Below, piece by piece: positions 43,745 to 55,325 of a stretch of 64,000 nt of DNA (position 1 is the stretch's first letter; the number at the start of each line of letters is the position of its first letter). The DNA comes from Adiantum capillus-veneris (Eukaryota; Streptophyta; Polypodiopsida; Polypodiales; Pteridaceae): assembly GCA_014529385.2 (NCBI GenBank), contig CM043969.1, positions 72,504,676 through 72,568,675 on the forward strand. The letters run 5' to 3'. The translations under genes were made by a program, and so were the position numbers. The notes under the pieces are model-generated. The model was not told the origin of the DNA. It saw only the letters and a program-made list of their open reading frames with translations, and did no database searches.

Positions 43745-44815
43745 AGTGCAAAAAGTGCTTAAGACCTTTGAATAAGCATCCATGGCTGCTTTTGGTCCAC
43801 CAGCACCAATAACAATGTGGCCTTCCTTGCAATAACATGAGAGCACAAATGTAAAATATTCACACCACCACACCGCTTTGGAGTACATAGTTTATCCGTG
43901 TAAGCAAGTAGACCAAAAATGATCCAAAGTCCGAGACATGAAAGCACAAAGACGAGGAGGAGGCCAATGTAACTATGGTAGGAAAAACTCCATGTATGCC
44001 ATCAAAATGGACTCCACTATTCTAAGTCGTACATGTAGCGACCACCTAGACAATTTCCAATAATGTAATTTAGATCTAATTTTATGCTCAACCCAATCCA
44101 AGCATTTGGCATTGGTCACCGACCAAGCCAAAGGGTATCCAAGATGTTGCACAATTTGATCTGGTTTCACTATCTCACCTGGCCATAATATAGAATGCCA
44201 ATCCATCTGTTGCAATGGCAAAAGTTTAGATTTTCAGAAGTTAACATGTAGATCAACAGCCGACCCATAAATGTGCAAGGCTTTCATAATACATCAGACA
44301 TCATCCGGTTGATTTTGGGCAGAACATGGAATCATCAGCATACGCTTGCGCTACAAAATGATTGCGAGGTAGTAATTTCAATCCATGTAATTGGCCAGAT
44401 GCCGTGAAGCAATCCAAATACAGTAATAGAGGATGAGTGGCAATAGCATACAACATGGCACTCAAAGGACAACCTTGCCTGATAGAAGGACCAAGATCCC
44501 ACAATTGAGTAAGCTCACCATCAATGAAGATTGACTATGTTCATAAAGAAAGTAGACCACATTACGCATTCTGAAACCAAAGCCCAAGCCTGCCATAATC
44601 TGTGCTATGAAGTCTCCAATTGCCAATGAATAGAGTCAAATGCTTTCTCTATATCAACTTGCATGATAAGTACATCTAGTATATTTTGCATACTCAATGT
44701 CGATGAAAGCATTGAGCCGATGAAAGCATTAGCAATGTTATCCAAAATTTGTCGGAGAGGAATGAAACCATACTCAACGGCATGTATGCCGAAAAACAAA
44801 TGATCTTTAATGCGT
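43745..44815 (-). pseudogene. LINE reverse transcriptase remnant (second LINE family)
   Basis: Minus-strand pieces in several phases: KDHLFFGIHAVEYGFIPLRQ and ILDNIANAF (about 44700-44810), QVDIEKAFDSIHW (about 44620), RQGCPLSAMLYAIATHPLL and AQAYADDSMF (about 44330-44480), then a C-terminal region including KLHYWKLSRWSLHVRLRIVE and GGVNILHL to about 43745. The motif order is that of plant L1-like reverse transcriptases. It differs from the LINE at 12-15 kb. There is no endonuclease here. It is truncated on both sides. Confidence 0.8.
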
Positions 44816-44821
44816 GTAGCA

Positions 44822-45000
44822 TAGAGTTACCAGGGAACAGGTGTTTAGGGGTGCCGGAATGCCGGAACGGCCTTCTAGGGATGGGGGATCATTCGGAACG
44901 GCTGGCCGTTCTGAACACCATGGTCAAGCCGGAACGGGGTTACCAGAATGGCTTGTAACAGTAGGAACGGATATGGAACGGCCGGAACGGCTGGGCAGCA
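44822..45000. mobile_element. Possible hAT-like terminal fragment with GGAACGG repeats
   Basis: It starts CATAGAGTTACCAGGGAAC, close to the CATAGTTACCCGGAAC end of the element at 50851, and continues with GCCGGAACGGCC-type repeats as that element does. It lies exactly where the LINE remnant stops. I could not find a matching right end or duplication. Confidence 0.4.
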
Positions 45001-45039
45001 ATCATAAAGGGCAGAATTTGGGGATAGAATGTCGGGTCC

Positions 45040-45889
45040 CAACCACCCTCAAGGGCCTCCTTGCTCTATTGCAAGAGCAAGTTCTTGCTTTATTACTGGA
45101 AAAAATGCTGATGCAATGACTAAATGCTGAAATGCTGATGCTAATGGGTACTGATGCTGGGTACTACTGAGATACTGAAGGGTACTGCAGGTACTAGGGT
45201 ACTGCAGGTACTGATGGGTACTGCGGCCCCCGAGGTACTGAAGGTACTGATGGGTACTGAAGGTACTCGGTACTGTGTCGACGACGACGACGAGGCTATG
45301 GCTGAACTGCTATCATTGAGAATCGCGATGGCTGAAAACTGGAAATGCTGGTACTACATGCTGAAAAACGCTGATTCTATGAGGCTGAAATGCTGGCCGG
45401 AGGCGCTGATGCGGAGGCTTCACAACGCTGGTACTGCTGGCTGAAAATGCTGTGGGCTGAAATCTGGGAAAACTCTGGCGATAGTGAGAAGGGCTGAAAA
45501 CGCTGCTCTGGCCTGCGGGTAGCGGTCTTGCTGTGCCTCTTCTGCCTCTTAGCGCTGAACCATGGCTGCGCATATACATCCAAAAGACTTGGTCGAGCAA
45601 GCTTTCTTTCAATCCACGATCCCAATAATAAGTCATAAGTCACTTACAATTAAGTGAGCAGATAAGAGGAGGTTCCCACGCGGTAAAATGCCTGACCGCC
45701 GACTGACTATATTGTGCAAGTGAGGGAATGCAACTATGTCCGGCCTGGGCATGCACGACTTGCCCAGGCCTGGGCATGCACGACTTGCTAGAGGCTCACA
45801 AAGGTTCCAGGCTAGGTCCTAAGCTAAGACTGATGCTAGACTGTAGTAGTAGCTTATCCACATGGCACAAGTGAAGCGCGCACGTGACA
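45040..45889 (-). mobile_element. LTR fragment related to the non-autonomous family, with purine tract
   Basis: On the minus strand it starts TGTCACGTGCGCG at 45889, preceded by a purine tract (minus strand AACAGGGGGGGA, 45890-45901). It shares GCTTATCCACATG, GGGCATGCACG, CTCACAAAGG and CTGAAAACGCTG blocks with the LTRs at 9926 and 58531. The 3' end is not clear. It is the 3' LTR of a minus-strand element whose interior may extend to about 46.7 kb. Confidence 0.6.
45150..45285. repeat. GGTACTG minisatellite
   Basis: About twelve copies of GGTACTG with short spacers (GATG, CA, AA), inside the LTR fragment. Confidence 0.85.
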
Positions 45890-46261
45890 TCCCCCCCTGT
45901 TAAAGGTGAGACACAACTGCCAAACTTCTACCTTTCGATTTTTTATGTGCTTCTGATGCTGAATGCTTTTGATGCTTGTGGATGCATAAGGCGATGAAAA
46001 CTCCTCCAAAATGGTGAATATTGCGAATACAGGTACTATTGCGATGTAAATGTCGACCAACCGAGCTACTTGGTAGCCTTACTACTATCGCAGAATACCA
46101 GCCTTAGTGCTGACTTTGCCTTGTGAGCAATTACTACTCAGCTTCACCATTGACAACCACCTCCCCCCATTCCCCCCGCTGTCGCCCCCTCCCCTCCCAT
46201 TCCACCCACTAGCCACCCTGCTTCCTCATCTTCTCCTTCTCCTGCCCCACAGCTAGCTTAG

Positions 46262-46627
46262 GGGGAGGACCTTCATCGTCTGCTAGGAGGTCTCTTGGCA
46301 ACGCTTTTTCCACGAGCCGCTTGGCGAGAGAGGAGCAAACTTTCTTGCGGACCCCCCCTTCTAGTGCAAACGTCTCCCTTTCCCGCAGTCCCTCGAGGAT
46401 TGACGAGTTTCGACATCCGTCGCCGGTGGGACTTCTTCGCCTACGGCTTCACACGTTTCCTTGGTGACTCTTCACCAGACTTTGAGGCGGCTTTCTTCAG
46501 AGTCCATGTACTGTTTCTTGTAGCTAGAGGGATAGAGGCCTTGGACACAGCGGTTGGTTTCTCTTTTCCTCTGTGTGACAGGGAACAATCTGAGTGGACT
46601 CTGGACTCCGTGATGGACTGGCTTTAG
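46262..46627 (+). CDS. Unknown open frame (about 120 codons)
   Basis: It is open after a TAG at 46259 to a TAG at 46627, with no in-frame ATG near its start. The composition looks protein-like: VPRGLTSFDIRRRWDFFAYG, then FLGDSSPDFEAAFFRVHVLF, then EWTLDSVMDWL. Proline-rich coding-like sequence lies just upstream in the same phase beyond the stop. No family was recognised. It could be an exon of a decayed host gene, or a retroelement-carried sequence, since it sits downstream of an LTR with a purine tract. Confidence 0.3.
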   Translation, partial: GEDLHRLLGGLLATLFPRAAWRERSKLSCGPPLLVQTSPFPAVPRGLTSFDIRRRWDFFAYGFTRFLGDSSPDFEAAFFRVHVLFLVARGIEALDTAVGFSFPLCDREQSEWTLDSVMDWL

Positions 46628-46886
46628 GATCAGGCTCTTGAGTTCTCTCGCCACACGGGAGACTTGGGGGTTAGAGATTTGGTACAGACTCTGCGGCCAT
46701 TCTCATTGTAGTGAAACTAAATGCATACAAATTGAATCTAAAGTACGCCTTCAATGGATCAACCTAAAACACGTAGGATACATGTGAATTGATCAAAAGT
46801 AAGATATCGCACTTCAGTGAAAAATAAGCTCGGAAATATCGTATAGATTGCAGACATACTTGGATTAATTGAGACTATAGAAATAA

Positions 46887-47236
46887 TGAAACCGGCCCCT
46901 TAGACTCACTAAAGGGCCGTAGACTTAAGCTTTCACACGATCTTTACACAGTTTAACTTTATGAAACAAAGGAACTTCACGAACAAACTTGTGACTGGAA
47001 TTCAACACTTCAAACAAACATTGCTCCCAGCACTGTCTCCGCATTGGCCCCACAAGTTGGTGCCTCTTTCGGTATTTCTTTACTCAATTGAAAAACCTGT
47101 AAATTCCTACGAGCTGTTCCACTTTTATCAGGCTGAAAATGACCTACTCTAGCCCAATTTCGGCAGCATAATTGCAATAGGAGGCTTCATAGACAAAATC
47201 CACATACCCTAGGCGACTTCCCACGCACATTAAAGT
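46887..47236 (-). mobile_element. LTR fragment of the 8.7-kb family
   Basis: The plus strand starts TGAAACCGGCC, then GGCCGTAGACTT and CTTTCGGTATTTCTTTA (shared motif, about 47065-47085) and ATTTCGGCAGCATAA. These are in the same order as the start of 34241-35715. It is cut at 47236 by the next element. Confidence 0.7.
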
Positions 47237-47305
47237 TGTTACAGGCTTGGACACTCCAAGCGAGAAATCAATAGCAACACACGAACAGAAACTTCAAAAT
47301 CACTG

Positions 47306-47405
<100 letters not shown>

Positions 47406-47867
47406 GCGGAGTTCTGCGCCAAGAAGCATTGGCCCCAAAGACTGACGCCCCTTTTAAGTATTTCTTTATTATTGATCACTGCAAAGTACAACTCCCAAGG
47501 GTCCTCTGCTCGCAAACTATGCGTCCAGATGCTCTGTAGAGTGAGGCCCCAGGGGCTCTTATAAATAGTACAAGGGATGCCCAAAAGTAGAGCCCCAAAA
47601 GCATTAGGTTCAAAAGCACTGAAACCCAAAAGCTAGCGTTGTTTCAGGTTGCTGCAAAATATGCCGCAAATCACGGAGATCTGTACACTATGCCACGTCA
47701 GCACTCTGTCACAAATCACGGAGGTCTGTATAGCATTGCCACGTCAACAGTTCAACACCTCTTTTAACTCCTAGTGTCCTTTGGCCCTTGGGCCCCATCG
47801 GATAGGACCCTATAAGTTGGAACATCTATTAGTTTCACTAGGGTTTATCCAGTTGGTCATGCCACGC

Positions 47868-48610
47868 CATAGTTGACACGTACGGTCACATACGACGGGT
47901 ACACGTACGAAGACGTGCGGTACTAATCGAACTAAAAAAAATTAGACGTACGGTGACGTAACGTACGATGCAAAAAAAAATCATGCGTCTTACACATGAT
48001 AGATCATATGAGTCATGACATCGACCTTAGTACCAGGGCTAGAAACAAACATTTTTCCTAACCGATCAAAATAAGGGAAAACTTGAGTTTTCAGGTCAAA
48101 ATTTGAAGCTTTTGCCGGTAATTACACTAAAACTTGTGTAAATTTGCCGGTTTTCTTAGAGGCAAGCTCAAAATCTAACCGGGATTTTATAATTTCAAGC
48201 GGTTAAAATACACTAGACCCCGGCTTTTTTCTAACACTGCTTAGTACTAAATACTTGTAACTTAAGTCTTACAAGTTAGAACATGAAAGATCTGTCCATG
48301 GACATTGGAAACGGCAATGTCCGAAGAAAGAAGAATCATGATCTCCAAAGTGGTGGCGGCCATAGTAGATCCGCTACCCAAGCCTCGTCGCACATAGGTC
48401 ATGGTGGTTTGAGCCAATGCAGCCATTGGGCTCTTGTTCAAATGCAGTCGAGATGCAAAACATTCCCACACCAAAAATCGCCCTGCAAAAAAAAAAAAAA
48501 AAAAAAAAAAGGACGACTCATGTACGGAACGTACGAGTCGTACGGTACGGTACGGAACGTACGGTACGGAACGTACGGAACGTCCCGTACGTCGAACGTG
48601 GACAACCCTG
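47868..48610. mobile_element. hAT-like non-autonomous DNA element, 743 bp
   Basis: 8-bp duplications TGCCACGC (47860-47867 and 48611-48618) flank ends CATAGTTGACACGT and, on the other strand, CAGGGTTGTCCACGT, which are imperfect inverted repeats. Both ends are followed by CGTACGG-type subterminal repeats (for example 48535-48595). It has an internal A26 run (48486-48511) and no transposase. The 8-bp duplication and CA-starting ends fit the hAT superfamily. Confidence 0.8.
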
Positions 48611-49141
48611 TGCCACGCCATCACTATGTGACATACCCCCCTCTTTGAAAGAATTGTAATCGCCCTCGATTACGTCTGCAAAACCGACATAAGCCACAAA
48701 CTAGTTCAGTATACACCGACTCTAAGCATTGACGCACTAGACAACATATATCCAACACTTGCACAAAGACGACAATCACTGAGCATTCAAATCACATTCA
48801 CATCACTATCCCCGTCGAGATCTTGGATGGAAATCATGATCTATTGTAACATAGTTAGCAATCACATCCAAATCTCACTAATCTCTCACGGATGTCTTCA
48901 TTGACTAAATCTTGTTACTATCATGTCTACCTCATCTCTCCTGAGAAGAAGATTGAAATGTTGCAGTCATTTCATCTTTCAAACATGCACTCAAACACTA
49001 CTCACATGAGAGAGCACATATAACAGATTCATTTCAGGAATTCCCATTTCGAAGTACGTCTTTCATAAAGTCATTCGGCAGAATACTGTCAGCCCGTCAG
49101 TATCCCAGAATTCACAAAGGAAATCAGTGACTTTATTCCAT

Positions 49142-50373
49142 CTAGGTAATTTGTGACAAAGGAGCGGCGTAACTCCCCTCTTGTGCGGTCCCGACTGCAC
49201 CGGATTCAACCCGCCGATCATCTAGAGCTCTTGGAATAGTCGAAGCTAGACCAAAAGCATCAAGGTAAAGCTCCAAAATTTGAGGAGTATCTGCTAGGTC
49301 CTCCTCCATCCACTTCACATCCAATGCCGGATAGTTCTTAAACTAAGAACCGCCGTATCACTTTACCTTTCACTTTTTTTCCTTGCGTCCTGGGACCTCT
49401 GGGTAGCCTCACTAGCCTCCCCTATCCATTGTCTTCTTGCTCATTTGCTCACTGTCAGAAGAGAACGAGCTCTTCTCCTCCGAACTGCTAGATGGCCTCC
49501 CATGCCTTTTAGACTTTTTCAGAAATCTGCTTTTCTTGCTCTTGTTCTGCTGCTTCTTCCGCCTTTTCTCGTCCTCTCTGAAACTAGAGGACGACGAACT
49601 ATCGGAACTCTCCGAAGACAAAGTAAAATTTGAGTCATTCTCGAAACAAGCAATGCTTCTTCGATCTGCTTGCCACCTCGAAACACGACTTCCGGCCCAA
49701 GGGAAATCCACTGATTTTCTCTTCTTTCGAGAATGCTTCAAGTCTTTTGTTATCAGGTTAATCTTCTGGTCAAGAGCTCTGTCCGGTTCTTTCTACAAGT
49801 ATAGCTTTTGCTTTTCTGCACTTATGTGTCCTTTCAGCTTTCCTCTCAGGTCGAGAGGAGAATCAATGGCCTCACACCATCTCGAGTGAATCTCATCAAT
49901 CGGGTAATTCTTCAGGAGTTTCGCAAATCTCGGGTCTCTGGAGTACTTCATCAGCCTTTTCACACACGTGTCAGCCTGCAGTTGACATTTGTACTCCACT
50001 TTGGCAAACCTTCACTGAAAATTTACCCAATTCTTCATTCTTTTCTTCAGTTCCCACGTCGGTTTCAACTTTTCTTAACCTTCCCTCGGAGAGGTGTTAT
50101 GATTTCTCTCTGTCAGATTCTTCCCGAGAACCCATGTGTGCTCTTCGGTTCTTTATAGCTTATGCCCTTCAGACAGTGATGAAGATGGGAGCGCACCCGA
50201 TGCACGATAGATGAAGGGTGGGAGTGGCTAATAAGTCCGGGATCATTACACGAAGATTCTTTCACAAACAAAAATTGTGTCCGCTCTGTCAGATTCTCCT
50301 CGAGAACCTGCGTGTGCTGCAGAAGGGATCGGATCCTTTGTAGAAGAAGAATATTTCTGAGCTCTGATACCAC
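49142..50373 (-). pseudogene. Internal remnant: pol tail, gag pieces, primer-binding site
   Basis: Minus-strand pieces: primer-binding site TGGTATCAGAGC (50372-50361); YSRDPRFAKLLKNYP (about 49960-49900), matching FAKDPKMAKYM of the 6.74-kb gag; a Ser/acidic then Lys-rich tract (about 49640-49480); and directly the chromodomain tail (49330-49225). Everything from the gag core through integrase is absent. Confidence 0.75.
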
Positions 50374-50429
50374 TGTTACAAGCATGGACACTCCAAGCTA
50401 GAAATTAATAGCAACACACGAACAAAAAC

Positions 50430-50544
<115 letters not shown>

Positions 50545-50850
50545 ACACGGCATGACAGAGTTCCGCGCCTAGAAGCATTGACCCCAAAGACTGGCGTCCC
50601 TTTCGGTATTTCTTTATTATTGATCACTGCAAAGTACAACTCTCGAGGGTACTATGCTCTCAGACTCTGCGCCCCGATGCTCTGCAGAGCGAGCTCCCAA
50701 AGGCTCTTATAAACAATACAAGGGATGCCCAAAATCAGAGCCCCAAAAGCATCAAGTTCAAAAGCACTGAACCCAAAAAGCATCTGCTCCCAAAAGCTAG
50801 CGATGTTTCACGCTGTTGCAAAACGTGCCGCAAATCACAGAGATCCGTAC

Positions 50851-51075
50851 CATAGTTACCCGGAACGCGGAACGGGAACGGCAACGGGATCCCCGCGGAA
50901 CGGGGGAATGGCTAGGGGTCCGGAACGGGAACGTCGCGGAACGGGAGGTATAAAAAACACCCAAATAGTGCAATTTTTAGCTCCTTGTGTTTAAATACAA
51001 GGAGTATTAGAGTGCTTTCACTCTAATACTCACAAAAAACTCGTTTTGAAGACCATTCAACCTTGCTATGACTAG

Positions 51076-51126
<51 letters not shown>

Positions 51127-51557
51127 TTTGAGAGAGTGGGAGGGAGAGGAAGAGAGCTTGAAGGCTTGAAGCCTTGAGCCTTGAGAGAGTGAGTCTTGAG
51201 AGGGAGAGATCTTGAGAGTGAGAGGGAGAGAGCTTGAGCCTTGAGGATTAGCTTGTGAAGAGAAAGGGGGAGGGGGGTGCATTTTATGAGTCCTTGAGGC
51301 CTTGCACACTTTCAAAAGAAGCCCAAACATTTACTTCAATTTTTTCAATTTTTGCCAAATTTGTTTGTAGCCGTTGGCCGTTCCAGGGGCATTCCGGAAC
51401 GGTCTGGGGGCGTTTCGGAACGTTCCGGAACGGCCGTTCCGGTTTGCATTGGCCACCCGGAACGTAAGACATTCCGGGACGTTCCGGAATGTTCGGGAAG
51501 GGAACTGCCCCCCGGAACACCGGAACGGGGGCTAGGGGGCGTTCCCCGGTAACTATG
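50851..51557. mobile_element. hAT-like non-autonomous DNA element, 707 bp
   Basis: 8-bp duplications ATCCGTAC (50843-50850 and 51558-51565) flank perfect 10-base inverted ends CATAGTTACC / GGTAACTATG. Subterminal regions are dense in CCGGAACG and its complement CGTTCCGG (50860-50950, 51380-51540). There is an internal GA run at 51080-51118 and no transposase frame. Confidence 0.9.
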
Positions 51558-51635
51558 ATCCGTACACTGTGCCACATCAGCAGTCTATAACAAATCATGG
51601 AGGTCCGCACAACGCTACTACGTTAGCAGTTCAAC

Positions 51636-51952
51636 CATAGTCACATGGGAGCAGACGGGGGACCGATCAGGGGACGCATGTTAAAAAACACTTGTTCTAT
51701 ACTAGACAACACTAAGAGCACAAGATTGCAAAGAAAAAGTGGTGTTTGCACTTATCAATACCAAAATATGACATGCGGTAAGAATGCGGCGAGCACGTGC
51801 TGCATATGTTGACGTGATGATCAATCATCATAATCAAAGGGAAAAAAGTAATGATGTACAAGTGAAGAGTGGATTAGTATAGTGGGCAGCATTGACATAT
51901 AGCTCAAGACTCTGAAAAGCCTAGAGAAAAGGTGTGGGGTCCCCTGTCCGCA
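51636..51952. other. Unassigned interval between elements
   Basis: It begins CATAGTCACATGGG, similar in its first six bases to the two hAT-like ends, directly at the break in the LTR. No coding sequence was seen. Confidence 0.4.
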
Positions 51953-52511
51953 TGTCACAAACTGGTGACGTGGCATGCTCGGACACACTCAGCAACAGGG
52001 TACAAGCCCGGAATGTATACGTGGCAGACAATACGATAGCTTCGTATTTTCGGCGCGATTCCCGTTGATTGGCTGACGTGGCACATGTATGGAATTTCCG
52101 TGATTCGCGGCGCAAAAAGCGGGCAGTTGTACGAAGGTCTTGCTTTTACGCTGGCTGATTTGAGAAGCTTTTGGATTAACTGCTTTATTTTAGAAGCTTT
52201 TGGGTTGAGAAGCTTTTGGGGCTTTGCTTTTGGGCATCCCTTGTAACCTATAAATAAGTGGGGGAGGCCCTCACTTCTCAGAGCATTTGGACGCAGAGTC
52301 TGAGAGTGAGAACCCTCCCACTCTCTTGTACTTTGAACACAGATTAATACAAAAAGAAATACGAAAGGGGTGCCAGTCTTTGGGGCCAATAATTGTAGGA
52401 ACGAAACTCCATCGGGCCGTGTCGAATCAAGTGTGAATTGTGAACTGTTTTGAAGTGAATCTCTGCTGTGTTGCGGTAGAATCTTGACTTGGAGTGTCCA
52501 AGTTTGTTACA
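51953..52511 (+). repeat. 5' LTR of the 6.53-kb element
   Basis: 559 bases, TGTCACAAACTGGTGACG...TTTGTTACA. TATAAATA (52249-52256) is a clear TATA box. The shared motif is at about 52349-52388. Confidence 0.93.
52249..52256 (+). promoter_or_regulatory. TATA box in the 5' LTR
   Basis: TATAAATA. The corresponding block is deleted from the 3' LTR, and in the 15.7-kb element it reads TTTAAATT. Confidence 0.55.
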
Positions 52512-52512
52512 G

Positions 52513-52524
52513 TGGTATCAGAGC
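52513..52524 (+). other. Primer-binding site, initiator tRNA-Met
   Basis: TGGTATCAGAGC, one base after the 5' LTR. Confidence 0.92.
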
Positions 52525-52599
52525 GCAGCCGATTTCACTTCTACCGGGAAATCCGATCCTTTGCTAGCGACACTTATGGATTTTAAATTCCAACAAAGA

Positions 52600-53633
52600 A
52601 CAATTGACTTCCTCTGCATCTGGAGATGCGGGAAGAGATCACGAAGAAGATTCTCACGAAGAGTACGGCCCACCTCGGCCTACTCAGTCAGAGATATAAG
52701 AGATGGAACGTTGACAATTGGTTGACGACGCGACAAAGATGATGACCAACATTGCGAAGGATCCGAAATTTGCAAAATTTTTGACTGACACATCCTTCGA
52801 AGAATTGCACACCCCGTGGCAGAAGTCCACTGAGCCACCCATCAAACCGCGCTCAAGAAACCTCCTGCTTCGAGGATGTTTACAGAACAAGAATTGAAAG
52901 AGGTGGTTGATGCACGGATTAGTTAGCTTTTTGACGCGAACAACAAAGCCAAAAAGCAGAAGAAAGGAACTGACTTCCCGGGTTATTTGGGTTGTCAATC
53001 TACTTTTGCCTCGCCAACAAAGCAGAAGAAGCGTGTGCAATTTGAAGGAGTATCCAGTTCTTCTTCTTCTTCTTTCGACAGTTCTTCTAGCTCTTCTGAC
53101 TCGAGCGAAGAAGACAGGAAAGGGAAAAAGCAAAGCTTCGGAAAGGGCAAGAAAAAGGCAAAGAAGCATTTCTATAAAGCCAACCAGTATGACTTCCTCG
53201 AAGATAAAAGCAGGAAAGTTAGAGAATTTAAAGAAGGTGAACAGTCAATAAAGTTTGACACTTTTTCCGGATTCCGAGATGCTTCGAGGGCTTTGGCCTT
53301 CATATAGCAATTTGATATAGCTTTCTTTGGAGGGCATTACTTAGAGCACTCCAAGATTCGGAGGGCTACCTCTCTCTTCAAGCGAAATGCTCGAACATGG
53401 TGGTCCACTCTTCTACTGAACAAGCAAGCGCCAGTTAAATGACTGAAATTCAAAAGGCTTTTTATTTCGTCTTGGCTCACTTGGGAGTACGAACGAGATA
53501 TACGAATTGCTTGGAATCATCTTCGGATGACCAAGAGAGATTATTTGGACGCATATTGCGAGAGATTTTGAAGCTCTTTTCTACCAACCTCTTCATTTAA
53601 GAAGATCTCGTTTAAAGAACAGATTGAGCGGTT
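52600..53633 (+). pseudogene. Gypsy gag, broken
   Basis: Pieces in shifting phases: a Ser tract and acidic block (SSSSSSFDSSSSSSDSSEED, about 53056-53115), Lys-rich FGKGKKKAKK, NQYDFLEDKSRKVREFKEGE, FDTFSGFRDASRALAFI followed by TAG at 53305, then a WW region (about 53395-53410) and FKRLFISSWLTWEYE. Several frameshifts lie before 52950. It matches the 20845-21780 gag throughout. Confidence 0.85.
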
Positions 53634-55325
53634 GTGCTGCGGACTTCCTGCAGAGATCTGCGATCACTGCTTAGACAAAAGTCAGATTCTATTCAAGAAT
53701 TGATGGGTCATGCGAAATGGGGTTTTGCCATACATTCATGCAATCTGACTTACACCATTGATGAGATCATGACTCAGAGAACCGAACAAATTTCTAATAA
53801 TGAAAGTAGAAAGAAGAAGAGCCCCCAAGCAAAGAAAGATAAGGATTCACGACCCCGGCTCACTCTTCGAGAGAGAGCCAACTACATCAAAGAGGGGAAG
53901 TTTTTTGGACGCGGGGAACATGGGTACATCTCCGGGAAGTGCCCTAGAAAGGCACAACAAGAACAGAGTGAAGAAAGGCCAGAGAGTTCGAAAGCAGCTG
54001 AGGAAATGTGGACGAAAGGCAAGATGAAAGCAGGATTGGTTCCAGATTGCATGGGTACTGACCCAAGCACGATTGATGAAAGTAAAGAACTTTGCCGAGC
54101 TTGGGGCAAAGTGAAAGATCAAGAAGCTCTGATTTTCTTTGATGGAGGAGCCAAGGCCAACTTCATTTCACCTGAATTGGCAACATGGCTCGAGATTACA
54201 CCCAATCGGATGGGACCACAAGTACAGGCAGTTCTAGTGGCACCCGGCAGGGACGTGGCCATTACACTTGTCATTGGCAAACTTCGGTTGCATTGTCACG
54301 GGTATTTGAGTCACGAGGACTTCTACATAATACCCTTGGAAGGTTGGGATGTCCTCTTGGGAGTCCCTTGGTACCATAAGAACAACGCCGTGGTTGATTA
54401 TCGGGCGAAGAAAGCGACATTGGTTACTGAAAAGGGCCGAAACATTGTACTTGATGTGAAACTGAAGGGCGAGTCTGTCCCTAACGTATCGGCTTCGACC
54501 GTTTCGAAATTAACGAAATCCTGTCTGTTTGTTTACTCAATCTTTTTGAAAGAGTTGAATGATGAACATAGGACAAATATGTCTGAACTTGATAAAGAAC
54601 GCCAAGATTTTCTCCACACTCATGCGGATTGCTTTTCTAAAGGCTTGCCATGCGACTTGCCACCAACTCGTCCTGAGGATCGTATCATTGATCTGATACC
54701 TAGAAGCACACCATCGAACCGGCCACCTTACCGTGTGAGCCGATCCCAGAACGAAGAGATTATGAACCAAGCGAAAGACCTCTTGGAAAAGGGTCTTATC
54801 CAGCCTAGTACTTCACCTTACTACTCTCCAGTGTTATTAGTTTTGAAGAAAGACGGATCTTGGAGAATGTGGATTGATTATAGAGCTCTCAACAAAATCA
54901 CCATCAAGAACAGATTTCCAATTCCAAGGATCGATGATATTCTTGATCGACTACAGGGATCCTCTTGTTTCAGCAGGATCGATTTGAAGAGCGGATATCA
55001 TCAGATCCGAATCACGCCGGGAGATGTCTACAAGACAACTTTTCGGACGACCTTCGATTTATTTGAATTTTTGATGATGCCTTTTGGCCTTACCAATGCT
55101 CCAACGACCTTTAACCGAATGATGGACATGATTTTCAGAGAGTACAAATCTACTGTTTGCACTTTCTTTGATGACATTATTGTCTTCTCCAAGGATGAGG
55201 TAGAACGTAGAGAACATCTGCTACTACAGGTCTTTCAGGCATTGCGGGATCACAAGTTGGTGATCAATGCGAAGAGGAGTGAATTTTATTTACCAGAGAT
55301 ACACTTTTTGGGACACATCGTCTGA
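53634..55325 (+). CDS. Gypsy gag end, protease and RT N-terminal half
   Basis: 563 codons open to a TGA at 55325. The zinc knuckle is destroyed: the two first Cys positions are Phe and Arg in KFFGRGEHGYISGKC. Protease: IFFDGGAKANFISPELA, again DGGA. RT is present with WIDYRALNKITIKNRFPIPR, LMMPFGLTNAPTTF and TFFDDIIVFSKDE, up to HFLGHIV, where a stop interrupts. It contains the 34-base segment that the 15.7-22.4 kb copy has lost. Confidence 0.88.
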   Translation: MLRTSCRDLRSLLRQKSDSIQELMGHAKWGFAIHSCNLTYTIDEIMTQRTEQISNNESRKKKSPQAKKDKDSRPRLTLRERANYIKEGKFFGRGEHGYISGKCPRKAQQEQSEERPESSKAAEEMWTKGKMKAGLVPDCMGTDPSTIDESKELCRAWGKVKDQEALIFFDGGAKANFISPELATWLEITPNRMGPQVQAVLVAPGRDVAITLVIGKLRLHCHGYLSHEDFYIIPLEGWDVLLGVPWYHKNNAVVDYRAKKATLVTEKGRNIVLDVKLKGESVPNVSASTVSKLTKSCLFVYSIFLKELNDEHRTNMSELDKERQDFLHTHADCFSKGLPCDLPPTRPEDRIIDLIPRSTPSNRPPYRVSRSQNEEIMNQAKDLLEKGLIQPSTSPYYSPVLLVLKKDGSWRMWIDYRALNKITIKNRFPIPRIDDILDRLQGSSCFSRIDLKSGYHQIRITPGDVYKTTFRTTFDLFEFLMMPFGLTNAPTTFNRMMDMIFREYKSTVCTFFDDIIVFSKDEVERREHLLLQVFQALRDHKLVINAKRSEFYLPEIHFLGHIV

